A stretch of DNA of 64,000 nucleotides from Deltaproteobacteria bacterium (GTDB lineage: Bacteria > Myxococcota_A > UBA9160 > UBA4427): assembly GCA_016713665.1 (NCBI GenBank), contig JADJOR010000024.1, positions 248,001 to 312,000 on the forward strand. The letters are read 5' to 3'. Positions within the stretch are counted from its first letter, which is position 1, and every line of letters begins with the position of its first letter. Shown one piece after another: positions 17,647 to 26,873 of this stretch. Below the pieces are notes generated by a model. That model was not told the DNA's origin. It worked only from the letters and a program-made list of their open reading frames with translations, and searched no databases. Both the position numbers and the translations under genes were made by a program.

Positions 17647-18693
17647 CTAACGGTATCGCGCTGCCGGGTCCGCGACGGGGAATGCGTGGACCCAGCGCAG
17701 CCAGCGCGCCATCGGCTGGTCCTCCTGCAGGAAGGTGCCCGCGCGGAAGGCGATGCCGGTCATGACGCGGATGTCGTCGGCGAGCAGGTTGTCGACGAAG
17801 CGCTCCTGCTCGCGCAGCTCCGCATCGATCGACTCCGGCGTGCGCGTCGCGTCCTTCGGGGCGCAGGCGACCATGTAGAGCTCGAGGGACGTGCCGACCG
17901 GCGTCGCGGTCGTGACGCCGACGGTCGTCGACGAGCCGACGGTGACGTGGGTCGAGATGTTGGTTCCGGTGACGCGGATGCGCTGCTCGATCCTGCCCAT
18001 GTCGGGGGAGTCGAAGTCGATCTCGTACTCCGCCTCGTGGGCGCCCCAGCGGATGCGGTCGAAGTCGAAGTCGAAGCCCAGGGCGTGGACGTGGCGCAGA
18101 TGGAGGAAGTCGAAGGTGTTCCCGATCGGGAGCCAGGGGGCGACGTTCTCGTAGACGTGGGCGCGGCGCGCGCGGGAGACGAGGCCATCGTGGGGGAAGT
18201 CGCGGACCTCCGGCGGCGGGAAGAGCGGCGTCTCGCCGTTGTAGGCCCAGACCAGGCCGAAGCGCTCGGTCGTCGGATAGCTGAAGAGCGCGGCACCCGG
18301 CGGGATCCTGTTGTTGCCCGGCACGCCGGCGCAGCGCCCGTCCGGTCCGAAGCGGAAATGATGATAGTTGCAGCGCAGCTCGTCGCCGACGATCGCGCCC
18401 GAGGCGAGATCCGAGCCCATGTGGGGGCAGAAGGCCGTGACGACGACGGGCTCGCCGGAGCGCTTGCGATAGATCGCGACGCGGCCGTTCAGGAAGGGCC
18501 GGCCCGTGATCCGGCCGGGCTCGACCTCGCTCGAGAGGGCGACCGCATACCAGCCCTCGGGATGGATCTGGCCCTGGCGCAGGCCGCCGAAGATGTTCCG
18601 CCAGTCGGACTCGTCGGGCCGATCGGACCGCTCCGCCTTCGCCGGGTTCTCCGCCTGGGCCGCCGTTCGTTCCCTGCTGATCGCCGTCGCCAT
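17647..18693 (-). CDS. Rieske non-haem iron oxygenase, alpha-subunit type
   Basis: 348 residues from ATG 18693. The Rieske [2Fe-2S] ligands are clear in 'FCPHMGSDLASG' and 'LRCNYHHFRF' (C-x-H, 16 residues, C-x2-H). The mononuclear iron site follows in 'NTFDFLHLRHVHALGF' (N-x2-D-x2-H-x4-H), so the protein is a full oxygenase and not a ferredoxin. Length and layout resemble KshA/phenylpropionate-dioxygenase-type enzymes that hydroxylate steroid or aromatic rings using an external reductase. No reductase gene is adjacent. Substrate is unresolved. Confidence 0.88.
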   Translation of the reverse strand: MATAISRERTAAQAENPAKAERSDRPDESDWRNIFGGLRQGQIHPEGWYAVALSSEVEPGRITGRPFLNGRVAIYRKRSGEPVVVTAFCPHMGSDLASGAIVGDELRCNYHHFRFGPDGRCAGVPGNNRIPPGAALFSYPTTERFGLVWAYNGETPLFPPPEVRDFPHDGLVSRARRAHVYENVAPWLPIGNTFDFLHLRHVHALGFDFDFDRIRWGAHEAEYEIDFDSPDMGRIEQRIRVTGTNISTHVTVGSSTTVGVTTATPVGTSLELYMVACAPKDATRTPESIDAELREQERFVDNLLADDIRVMTGIAFRAGTFLQEDQPMARWLRWVHAFPVADPAARYR

Positions 18694-18960
18694 GGCTCCG
18701 ACCTCCGAGTCGACTCCTCCAGACTTTGCGACGGGGATCGGCAGGAGACAAGCGGGCCCCGACGGCCCGCTCGGGATCGCCCGGGAGGACGCGATTGCGG
18801 GCGCTCGAGTCCGCCGCGCCCGCGCCCGTGCGGGCGAGGAGCCCGGCCGACCGGCAGGCCTCGCGACCCCCCCGGCCGCGTCGACGGCGCACACCCGAGA
18901 GGCTCGGTGTAGGATCGAGCGACGGCACCGCCCGGCGGTGACCGGAGGGAGGGCCGCGCC

Positions 18961-19482
18961 ATGCTCCTCGTCGCTTTTCTGCTCGCCGCGGTGATCGCGG
19001 CCGTTCTCGTCCTCGCGCTCCGCAAGCCCGACACGATCCACGTCGTCCGGTCCACCGAGGTCCGCGCGCCGATCGAGAAGGTCTTCGGGCTGATCCAGGA
19101 CCTGCACGCCTTCAACACCTGGAATCCGTGGGCGAAGATGGATCCCGCGATCCAGCTCCAGTACCGCGGGCCGCAGGCCGGAAAGGGCGCGGTCTCGGCG
19201 TGGGAGAGCAGGAAGGTCGGGACCGGGAGCATGGAGATCGTCGAGGTCGATCCGCCGAAGCGCGTCCCGATCCGACTCGACTTCATCAAGACCTTCGCCG
19301 CGACCAATCAAGCAGCCTTCGTCCTCTCCCCGACCGCCTCGGGGACGACGAACGTCCGCTGGGAGATGGAAGGACCGGCGTCCTTCGTCCAGCGCGTGAT
19401 GGGCATCTTCTTCGACGTCGAGGGGATGATGGGGAAGAACTTCGAGGACGGGCTCGCGGATCTGCGGAAGATCGCGGAGTAG
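18961..19482 (+). CDS. SRPBCC (polyketide cyclase/START-like) family protein
   Basis: 173 residues with GGAGGGAGG upstream of ATG 18961. One N-terminal membrane helix ('LLVAFLLAAVIAAVLVLAL') precedes an SRPBCC fold: 'RSTEVRAPIEKVFGLIQDLH', 'FNTWNPWAKMDP', 'GTTNVRWEMEG' and 'FEDGLADLRKIAE'. This matches the widespread polyketide_cyc2-like group that binds hydrophobic ligands in an anchored domain. It is followed after 10 bp by a VOC gene, so the two likely form an operon. Confidence 0.85.
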   Translation: MLLVAFLLAAVIAAVLVLALRKPDTIHVVRSTEVRAPIEKVFGLIQDLHAFNTWNPWAKMDPAIQLQYRGPQAGKGAVSAWESRKVGTGSMEIVEVDPPKRVPIRLDFIKTFAATNQAAFVLSPTASGTTNVRWEMEGPASFVQRVMGIFFDVEGMMGKNFEDGLADLRKIAE

Positions 19483-19492
19483 GCGGAGAGCG

Positions 19493-19885
19493 ATGGTGGC
19501 CCGCCTCGATCATCTCCTGGTTCCGTCGCGCGATCGCGAGGCCTCTGCGGAACGATTGGCAGGAATTCTCGGTGTGCCCTGGGCTCGCAGCGGCGCGGCC
19601 GGGCCGTTTTCGCCGGTCTACGTGAACGACGAGCTGACCCTCGATTTCGACCAGTGGACGGAGGCGATCCCCACGCTCCATTTCTGCTTTCGCGTCGGGG
19701 AGGCCGAGTTCGACGCCATCCTCGAGCGCCTTCGCGCGGCGGACATCCGAATCCGCAGCGGCCCCCACGGTCCCGTCGACGATCGCGTCGGATCCCATCT
19801 CGGCGGTCGGATCGCCTACTGGGACGAGCCCGACGGACACGTCTGGGAGATCCTGACGGTGAGCTACGAGCGGCGCGCGGGCTGA
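19493..19885 (+). CDS. VOC family protein
   Basis: 130 residues beginning 'VARLDHLLVPSRDREASAER' and ending with 'GGRIAYWDEPDGHVWEILT', the standard VOC start and end signatures. The His of 'LDHLL', the His of 'TLHFCF' and Glu of 'WEIL' are plausible metal ligands. GGAGAG overlaps the 10-bp gap from the SRPBCC gene, implying co-translation. Reaction unknown. Confidence 0.85.
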   Translation: MVARLDHLLVPSRDREASAERLAGILGVPWARSGAAGPFSPVYVNDELTLDFDQWTEAIPTLHFCFRVGEAEFDAILERLRAADIRIRSGPHGPVDDRVGSHLGGRIAYWDEPDGHVWEILTVSYERRAG

Positions 19886-19991
19886 ATCGAGCGGCCCGCA
19901 TCCGCCACGTCTGGACCACGCCGGGACCTGAAATGGCAGCCAGAGTCATCATCACGGATGGCGGTCGCTCGGGCCCGTTCGTCCTGCCTCG

Positions 19992-21650
19992 TCAACGAGC
20001 CAGCGTCATCGTTCCCCGGGTCGTCGTCCCCAGCGTCGTCGCGCCTCCGATCTTCGTGGTCGGCGGCTTCGTCGTCCGCTGGAAGGCGTCGCAGCCGAAA
20101 CGGACGCTCGCATCGGCGGCGACGGTGACCGTCGGCCGGATGCAGCCCGACGGGAGGGCTACCGTCATCGGCTCCGTCGGCGCGTCGAAGCTCGCCTCGA
20201 TCCGGGTCTCGATGTAGTCCTCGAGGTGGGAGATGCAGTCGAGGAAGGGATCGCGTCCCTCGGCCAGCGCCACGGCCGGCGCGCAGAGGGGATCGAGGAG
20301 TCCACCGAGCAGCTCGACCCACCAGCTGAAGTCGACCGAGGCCGTCATGTTGCTCGTCGCGAGGTCGAGGGTCCAGACCGTCGGCGAGGCGGTCGGCGTG
20401 AAGGTCGGCGTCACGAGGAAGTCGATGTCGACCTCGGGGTTCGGCCCTTCGACGATCCCCTCGAGATCCATGTGGACCTTCAACGACTGGCCGCCCGGGG
20501 CCTGGGCGACGGAGACCGCGGAGCTCTGGTCCGTGTCCCAGTCGATGTCCCGGCGCTCGTGGAAGAGGGTGCCGATGATGGGCTCGAGGCGCGCCTCGAT
20601 CTCCTCTTCGCCGAGGGAGAAGATCGGCTGTCCGCCGGTGAACGCGACGAACTCGGGGGCGGCGCGCAGCTCGGCGTGGTCGACGCGGAGCGCGCCGTGG
20701 ATTCCGCCGACCCAGCGGCAGCTCGTGGCCGTCGAGCCGTAGAAGCGCTCGTAGACGACGCTGCCGCGATCGGCGGTCAGGCCGTTGTTGTCGTTCCCGT
20801 TCAGGATCAGCTGGACCTCCTGGAGACAGAACTCGTCGGTCGAGCTCGACGCGACCGAGATCCGCGTGACGTCGCGGAAGGAGCCGACACCGGGGACGTT
20901 GAGCTCGTAGGTGACGTCGGAGCCCGCCTCGAGGTCGTCGCGGGGGGTCGCGATGGCCGTGAAGTTGCCGTTCGGCAGGTCGAAGGGGCTCTCGTTGAGG
21001 GAGACGGTGAAGCGGCCATCCGTCCCGCCGTTCGGGACGTTCGCGACGACGAGCCGGAGCTGCGCGCGGGTGACCGGGAGATCGCCCGGCTTCTGCGTGA
21101 CGAGACAGGTCGTCCCGGAGGTCTGGGCCCGACCATCGCTCGCTTCGGCGGTCAGCCGATAGCAGTAGCGCGTGTCGGGGGCGAGGCCGTGATCGTAGGC
21201 GGTCGCGGCGTAGGTCACGGGCATGGCGATCGTCTGGACCTGCGTCCAGGCGCCATTCGGCTCCGTCCGGCGCTCGATGTACGTCCGCACGTCGTCGGTC
21301 GAGATGTCGTACCAGGAGATCTGGGCGACGCTCGTGCCATCGGAGACCGTGCAGGGCGACTGGGCGGGCGAGGCGGTGCAGAGCTTGCGGGACTTCATGC
21401 GCACGTTGGCCGGCGCCGTGAGGGCCGGCGGCCCGCCGCCCGCTCCGCCGCCGCCGACGAGCACGCCGGTCTGCGAGGCCGCGCTTCCGGTGACCGCCAG
21501 GGAGACCTTGGCCGCCTCGGTCGGCGTCGCTGCGAAGAACAGCAGCGCGGTTGCGACCAGGGACGAAAGGGTCGAGGCCGACGAGAGAGAAGAGGAGAAG
21601 CAGGAGCGGAGCGAACGAACGGAGCGGGTCGGTCGGGAGAAGGAGCTCAT
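19992..21650 (-). CDS. Large secreted protein with an N-terminal fibronectin III-like region
   Basis: 552 residues. A long signal sequence ('LSSLVATALLFFAATPTEA') is followed by a glycine-rich linker ('VLVGGGGAGGGPPALTAP') and a fibronectin III-like stretch (about 75-190: 'VAQISWYDISTDDVRTY', 'YDHGLAPDTRYCYRLTAEAS'). The rest contains beta-rich repeats and paired cysteines, ending in a Thr/Lys-rich tail without PEP-CTERM. I do not recognise the central region ('LQEVQLILNGNDNNG', 'YERFYGSTATSCRWVGGIHG'). It is likely an extracellular binding protein. A ribosome site at ATG 21650 is not obvious. Confidence 0.65.
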   Translation of the reverse strand: MSSFSRPTRSVRSLRSCFSSSLSSASTLSSLVATALLFFAATPTEAAKVSLAVTGSAASQTGVLVGGGGAGGGPPALTAPANVRMKSRKLCTASPAQSPCTVSDGTSVAQISWYDISTDDVRTYIERRTEPNGAWTQVQTIAMPVTYAATAYDHGLAPDTRYCYRLTAEASDGRAQTSGTTCLVTQKPGDLPVTRAQLRLVVANVPNGGTDGRFTVSLNESPFDLPNGNFTAIATPRDDLEAGSDVTYELNVPGVGSFRDVTRISVASSSTDEFCLQEVQLILNGNDNNGLTADRGSVVYERFYGSTATSCRWVGGIHGALRVDHAELRAAPEFVAFTGGQPIFSLGEEEIEARLEPIIGTLFHERRDIDWDTDQSSAVSVAQAPGGQSLKVHMDLEGIVEGPNPEVDIDFLVTPTFTPTASPTVWTLDLATSNMTASVDFSWWVELLGGLLDPLCAPAVALAEGRDPFLDCISHLEDYIETRIEASFDAPTEPMTVALPSGCIRPTVTVAADASVRFGCDAFQRTTKPPTTKIGGATTLGTTTRGTMTLAR

Positions 21651-22294
21651 CGGATTGCGCCTCGCGCTGGAGCGGGACTTCAGCGTCCCGGTACCAGGGA
21701 GATCGACGGCGCGAGGCGCGGCGGGTCAGGGCGGATCCGGTCGGTGGGGCCAGCGAGTGGGCTGGTTCACAGAGCGGGGCCGCCGCGATCCGATCCGGGC
21801 GGATGATTCGGAGGCGAGCGCCTTCAGCCGTTCGCCGGCCTGGCCCCGAGGGTGGCCGGAACGCCTAATGATCCCCGGTCGCGGGTCGGGCCAATCGGCA
21901 CGAGCAGCCGTGCCCGATCGGACTCGCAACTTCGAGCGCAGGCGGCGCCCGCCGACCCACCCGGGTCCGGCCCCGCGCAACGCCCCGTCGAGGATTCGTC
22001 GGGGCCGTCCGGCGCGAGACGCGTCGGCCGATTCCGGCTCAACGCAACGCGATCGGTCCCGAGGCGATTTTGCAGCCGGATCGGAGCATGGCCTTGAACT
22101 CGACTCGATTTCGGCTGTATAAGAGAGCGTGGCATCGAGTGTGGCGAATCCAGCCTGACTAACCCTCAGAGTCATGGGCTCGATCCGGCTCGGGTCCGCG
22201 TTTCGCGCCCCGCCGCGACCTCCGGACATCGGCCGTGAACTCGTTCGAAGCGAAAATTCCGCAGAGCACCCTCCGAGGCGAAAGGATCGATTCG
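21651..22294. other. Intergenic region with one good promoter
   Basis: About 640 bp between divergent genes. The only signal I can support is the sigma-70-like promoter at 22094-22123. Short frames here are arginine/proline-rich shadows. Confidence 0.5.
22094..22123 (+). promoter_or_regulatory. Sigma-70-like promoter for the large repeat protein
   Basis: TTGAAC at 22094-22099 and TATAAG at 22118-22123 are separated by 18 nt, in an otherwise GC-rich stretch, about 170 nt upstream of ATG 22295. This is the best -35/-10 pair I found in the window. Confidence 0.55.
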
Positions 22295-25200
22295 ATGACA
22301 ATGTCACTTCTCCGTGTCGGAGGTCGGTCGTTCTCCCTCGCGCTGACGAGTATGCTCGCCCTCGGCCTCCTCGCGACCTCGCCCGCCGCGGCCCAGCTCT
22401 CGATCGCGATCGAGGCGAATCCGGGCGTCGCCCTCCCCGGCGAGCAGCTCGAGATCCGCGTGACCGTGTCGAATCCGGGCGGGAGCGACGTGGCGGGCGT
22501 GATTCTGAGCCTCCCGATCCCGGCCGAGGTGAACACCTTCCTGACGGCCGTCGCCACGCCCGTGGCGGGCGGCTGCACCCAGATCACCAACAACGCCGCC
22601 TGCCAGAGCGGGGAGACGCTGATCTGGAGCCTCGGCACGATCGCCGCCGGACAGAGCATCACCGCATCGCTCTCCCCGACCGTCGCCGCCGGCGCCATCG
22701 GGCCGATCGCCTTCGACCCCGTCCTGAACTCCGGCTCGACCGCGAGCGCATCGATCGCCGTGAACGCCGCGCTCGCGCTCGACGTGAGTCTGCACGAGGC
22801 TGCGGATCCCATCGCCGCGGGCGACGCGCTCGCCTACACGCTCCATTTCGGCAACCGCTCGGCGAGCAACGCCGCGCCGAACGCGCTGCTCCGCCTGCCG
22901 CTGCCCGCCAACACGACCTTCGTCAGCGCCTCGGACGGCGGCGTGCTCAACGGCGGCGCGGTCGAGTGGTCGCTCGGGACGCTCGCGCCGGGCCAGTCGG
23001 GCACGCGCGACGTCGTGCTCGCTTCGGGTGCGGGCCTCGCGCGGGGCGCGTTGGTGCTCGCGAGCGCAGAGCTCTCCGACACGACGCCGCAGGTCGCGCG
23101 CGCCCGCGCCCTGACCGAGATCGACGGGCTCGAGGCGCTCGTGCTCGAGATGGTCGTCGGTCCGGACCCGGCGGCGCCGGGCGAGCAGCTCGACGTCGAG
23201 CTGACCGTCAGCAATCCGACCGCCTTCGATCTGGCGACGGTCACGCTCCTGCTGCGCTGGCCGCACGAGATCGATCCGCTCTTGATCTCGCAGGGCACCT
23301 TCGGGCCCATCGGCTGCACGCAGATCGCCAACAACACAGCCTGTACCGCCGGTGAGGCTTCCGTCTGGAGTCTGGGCACGCTGACCGCGGGCCAGAGCAT
23401 CACCGTCTCCTACTCCGCCGATCTCGCGGCGACGGTCGCCGAGGGCTCCATCGCCGAGTTCCGCGCGACCGCGCAGAGCTCGACCTTCGACGATCGCGCG
23501 GAGGTGGCGCGTGCGGTCGCCGTCGACGTAGCGAACGGGCTCGACGTCTCGCTCCACGAGGACCGGGATCCGATCGCCGCGGGCGACGCGCTCGCCTACA
23601 CGCTCCATTTCGGCAATCGCTCGACGACGACCGCCGCGCCGAATGCGCTGCTCCGCCTGCCGCTGCCCGCCAACACGACCTTCGTCAGCGCTTCGAGCGG
23701 CGGCGTGCTGAACGGGAGCGCCGTCGAGTGGTCGCTCGGGACGCTCGCGCCGGGCCAATCGGGGACGCGCCGCGTCGTGCTCGATTCCGATCTGGGCCTG
23801 GTCGACGGAACACTGCTCGCCGCCCGTGCGACGCTCTCCGATACGTCGTCGCCCCCGCAGCTCGCGCGCGCGGGCGCATCGACCGAGATCGACGGGCTCG
23901 ACCCGCTCGAGCTCACGATGGTCGTCGGACCGGACTCGGCGGCGCCGGGCGAGCAGCTCGAGCTCGAGCTGACCGTCAGCAATCCGACCGCGGTCGACCT
24001 CGCGGCGGTCACGCTGCTGCTGGTCTGGCCCCATGAGATCGATCCGCTCCTCACCGCCCAGGGCACCTTCGCGCCGGTCGGTTGCACGCAGATCGCGAAC
24101 AACGCGGCCTGCACCGCCGGCGAGGCCAGCATCTGGAGCCTCGGCACCTTGAGCGCCGGACAGAGCGTGACCGTGACCTACTCCGCGGATCTGGCGCCGA
24201 CGACGGTGGACGGCTCCATCGTCGAGTTCCGGGCGACGGCCACGAGCACGACCGTCGATGATCAGGCGCGCGTCGGCCGCGCGATCGCCGTCGACGCGTC
24301 GAACGGTCTCGACGTCTCGCTCCACGAAGTCCGGGATCCGATCGCCGCGGGCGACGAGCTCGCCTACACGCTCCATTTCGGCAATCGCTCGACGACGACC
24401 GCGGCGCCGAATGCGCTGCTCCGGCTGCCGCTGCCCGCCGACACGACCTTCGTCAGCGCCTCGGACGGCGGTGTACTCAACGGAAGCGCCGTCGAGTGGT
24501 CGCTCGGGACGCTCGCGCCGGGGCAGTCGGGGACGCGCAGCGTCGTGCTCGCGTCCGGAGCGGGCCTGATCGACGGGACCCTGATCGACGCGGTCGCCAC
24601 GCTCTCCGACACGTCGGCGCCGTCGCAGCTCGCGCGTGCGGGCGCATCGACGGAGATCGACGACCTCGAGCCGCTCGAGCTCGCGCTCGCGGTCGGCCCC
24701 GACCCGGCGGCGCCCGGCGAGCCCCTCGCGATCGAGCTGACGGTGAGCAATCGGAGCGCCCTCGATCTCGCGACGGTCACGCTCCAGCTGCGCTGGCCCC
24801 ACGAGATCGATCCGCTCTTCACGGCGCAGGGGACCTCCGGCCCCATTGGCTGCACCCAGATCCTCAACAACGCTGGCTGCTCGGCGGGCGAGGTCGCCGT
24901 CTGGAGCCTCGGCACGCTGAACGCAGGCCAGAGCGTGACGGTCGCCTACTCGGCAGATCTGGTGGCAGGCCTGGTCGACGGCCAGACCGTCGATTTCCGG
25001 GCGACCGCGTCGAGCCCGAGTGCCGATCAGCAGGCGCGCGTCGGTCGCGCTCTCGCGGTCGATGCGACGAGCGCGCTCGAGGTCGCGGTCCACGAGGTCG
25101 CGGATCCCGTCACGGCGGGCGACGTCCTGGTCTACACGCTCTCCTTCGCGAATACCTCGCGGACGAGCGCGGCGCCGAACGTCGAGCTCCGCTGGCCGCT

Positions 25201-25957
25201 GCCTGCCGGAACGACCTTCGTCGGCGCGTCGGACTCGGGGGTGCTGAATGGCGGGACGGTGGAGTGGTCGCTCGGGACGCTCCCGGCGGGTCGGACGGGC
25301 ACGCGCAGCGTGACGGTGCAGACGGACGGCGGGCTGCTGCGGGGCTCGTTGCTTCGGTCGGAGGCCGCGATCTTCGACGCGGCGCTGCCGCCGCAGCTCG
25401 CGCGGGCGAGCTCGATCGCGGAGATCGACGGGCTCGAAGCGCTCGAGGCCGCGATCGATCTCACGCTCGACCAGACGGATTGGGCGTGGAAGGTCGACGT
25501 GACCGTCACGAACAACGACGTCGTGAGCCATACCGGCGTCACGCTGACGCTGCGCGTGCCGCGGGATGCCCTGACCTTCGCGTTCGGGTCGGTCACGGGT
25601 GGCGGGGTATCGGGCTGTACCCAGATCTTCAACAACGCCTTCTGCGAGGTGGGGGAGCTCGTGGCCTGGAATCTCGGGACGCTGACCGCCGGCCAGAGCG
25701 TCACGGTCTCGGTCCCGAACCTCTACATCGCGCATCCGACCGCGGATCTCGGGGAGCTCTTCAGCCTGGATGCGATCGCGCTCGGCGCGGGCGTCGACGA
25801 CCGTGCAGTCGACCACGTCGTCCCCGAGCCCGGCACCGCCGCGTCCCTGCTCGCGGGGATGGGCGTTCTCGTCGGTCTGGCTCGCTCGCGCGTTCGATCG
25901 GGGATCGGGCAGAAGCCTTGCCGGAAGCCTTGCCAGAAGCGTTGCCCGGAGCGTTAG
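22295..25957 (+). CDS. Giant repeat PEP-CTERM surface protein (DUF11-like repeats)
   Basis: 1220 residues from ATG 22295. The signal peptide 'SLALTSMLALGLLATSPAAA' is followed by a module with 'NPGVALPGEQLEIRVTVSNP', a DUF11/CARDB-like adhesin fold. Then come four long tandem units of about 255 residues (anchor points at 22831, 23593, 24361, 25129; spacing 762, 768, 768 bp). Each contains 'AAGDALAYTLHFGNRS', 'NGGAVEWSLGTLAPGQSGTR' and 'GCTQIANNTAC'. The last unit is more divergent. The tail is PEP-CTERM ('VVPEPGTAASLLAGMGVLVG'), then an unusual Lys/Cys/Arg extension built on 12-bp repeats. Predicted surface adhesin or matrix protein. Confidence 0.85.
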   Translation: MTMSLLRVGGRSFSLALTSMLALGLLATSPAAAQLSIAIEANPGVALPGEQLEIRVTVSNPGGSDVAGVILSLPIPAEVNTFLTAVATPVAGGCTQITNNAACQSGETLIWSLGTIAAGQSITASLSPTVAAGAIGPIAFDPVLNSGSTASASIAVNAALALDVSLHEAADPIAAGDALAYTLHFGNRSASNAAPNALLRLPLPANTTFVSASDGGVLNGGAVEWSLGTLAPGQSGTRDVVLASGAGLARGALVLASAELSDTTPQVARARALTEIDGLEALVLEMVVGPDPAAPGEQLDVELTVSNPTAFDLATVTLLLRWPHEIDPLLISQGTFGPIGCTQIANNTACTAGEASVWSLGTLTAGQSITVSYSADLAATVAEGSIAEFRATAQSSTFDDRAEVARAVAVDVANGLDVSLHEDRDPIAAGDALAYTLHFGNRSTTTAAPNALLRLPLPANTTFVSASSGGVLNGSAVEWSLGTLAPGQSGTRRVVLDSDLGLVDGTLLAARATLSDTSSPPQLARAGASTEIDGLDPLELTMVVGPDSAAPGEQLELELTVSNPTAVDLAAVTLLLVWPHEIDPLLTAQGTFAPVGCTQIANNAACTAGEASIWSLGTLSAGQSVTVTYSADLAPTTVDGSIVEFRATATSTTVDDQARVGRAIAVDASNGLDVSLHEVRDPIAAGDELAYTLHFGNRSTTTAAPNALLRLPLPADTTFVSASDGGVLNGSAVEWSLGTLAPGQSGTRSVVLASGAGLIDGTLIDAVATLSDTSAPSQLARAGASTEIDDLEPLELALAVGPDPAAPGEPLAIELTVSNRSALDLATVTLQLRWPHEIDPLFTAQGTSGPIGCTQILNNAGCSAGEVAVWSLGTLNAGQSVTVAYSADLVAGLVDGQTVDFRATASSPSADQQARVGRALAVDATSALEVAVHEVADPVTAGDVLVYTLSFANTSRTSAAPNVELRWPLPAGTTFVGASDSGVLNGGTVEWSLGTLPAGRTGTRSVTVQTDGGLLRGSLLRSEAAIFDAALPPQLARASSIAEIDGLEALEAAIDLTLDQTDWAWKVDVTVTNNDVVSHTGVTLTLRVPRDALTFAFGSVTGGGVSGCTQIFNNAFCEVGELVAWNLGTLTAGQSVTVSVPNLYIAHPTADLGELFSLDAIALGAGVDDRAVDHVVPEPGTAASLLAGMGVLVGLARSRVRSGIGQKPCRKPCQKRCPER
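25911..25957 (+). repeat. 12-bp tandem repeats encoding the post-PEP-CTERM Cys/Lys tail
   Basis: AGAAGCCTTGCC-like units at 25911, 25923 and 25935, plus a partial unit at 25947, encode 'QKPCRKPCQKRCPER' downstream of the PEP-CTERM helix and up to the stop codon. Confidence 0.7.
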
Positions 25958-25982
25958 GGCGAGCGCCCTTCGGAATTCCGGC

Positions 25983-26873
25983 TCAGGGATGGCCCGCGCC
26001 GGCGACGCCGACGCGCAGAGACTCGATGCGCCCGGCCCGCAGCGGGATCGACGAGCGGATGCTCATCGTCGGGGCCGTGATCAGGTAGAGCGTTCGCCGA
26101 TCGCCGCCGCCGAGCATGCAGGCGATGGCATGGCGGTCGCCAGTCGGAATCCGGTCGGTCATCTCGCCGCCTTGGCGAATGCGCAGGAAGGCCCGCGTCG
26201 TCGGGCTCGCGACCCAGACGGCGCCTTCGGCGTCGAGGCAGAGCCCATCCGGAGCACCGCCCGCTTCGAGTCGGGCGTACACGCGTCGATTGGAGAGCTC
26301 GCCGCGCGCGTCGAGATCGTAGGCGGTGAGGCAGCCCGCACCGCTCTCGCCGACGATGAGCGTGCGGCCGTCGGGGGTGATGGCCATGCCGTTCGGGGCC
26401 ATCAGCTCGCCGGCCACGGCCCGTGCGCTGCCGTCCGGATCGACCCGGACGAGTGAGGTCGAGCGCGGCTCGATCGGTTGCCGCTCGAGCTCGAAGCCGA
26501 TGTTGCCGACGTAGGCGCGCCCGCTCGCGTCGACGACCATGTCGTTGGCGTCGCCGCCACACCAGGCGGAGAGATCGGCGTGCAGCACGAGCCCGCCCGG
26601 GTCGAGGCGCAGGAGTCGGTGCTCGTGCATCGACACGACGAGCAGCCGGCCATCCGGCAGCCAGCCGAGACCGGAGGGGCGGCCCGGGACCTCGACGATC
26701 GACTCGAGCGCGCCCGAAGGCGACACGCGCCGGACGATGCCCGCGCCGATGTCGGAGAACCAGAACGCACCGTCGTGCCAGCGCGGCCCCTCGCCGAAGA
26801 CGATGCCGTCTGCGACGCGCGCGCGCGGCGCGGTCGCGGCCGGCCCCTTCGCGTCGAGGGTCGCTTCGCTCAT
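25983..26873 (-). CDS. SMP-30/gluconolactonase/LRE family protein
   Basis: 296 residues, typical for the six-bladed SMP-30 propeller. The opening 'FGEGPRWHDGAFWFSDIGAG' supplies the metal-binding Glu. 'NDMVVDASGRAYVGN', 'APNGMAITPDGRTLIVGES' and 'PDGLCLDAEGAVWVAS' hold the Asn and Asp ligands. Such enzymes hydrolyse lactones with a divalent metal. The start ATG (26873) overlaps the stop of the upstream giant gly-rich gene by 4 bp (ATGA), an odd pairing for a cytosolic-type enzyme. No signal peptide is visible. Confidence 0.88.
   Translation of the reverse strand: MSEATLDAKGPAATAPRARVADGIVFGEGPRWHDGAFWFSDIGAGIVRRVSPSGALESIVEVPGRPSGLGWLPDGRLLVVSMHEHRLLRLDPGGLVLHADLSAWCGGDANDMVVDASGRAYVGNIGFELERQPIEPRSTSLVRVDPDGSARAVAGELMAPNGMAITPDGRTLIVGESGAGCLTAYDLDARGELSNRRVYARLEAGGAPDGLCLDAEGAVWVASPTTRAFLRIRQGGEMTDRIPTGDRHAIACMLGGGDRRTLYLITAPTMSIRSSIPLRAGRIESLRVGVAGAGHP

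Noticed and set aside
22831..25300. CRISPR array from the regular repeats
   Set aside because: Units are about 765 bp and code for protein domains; no short direct repeats with unique spacers are present.
22304..25816. A 1170-codon minus-strand ORF opposite the repeat protein
   Set aside because: Shadow of the plus-strand repeats; composition is Arg/Asp-rich and no motifs are present.
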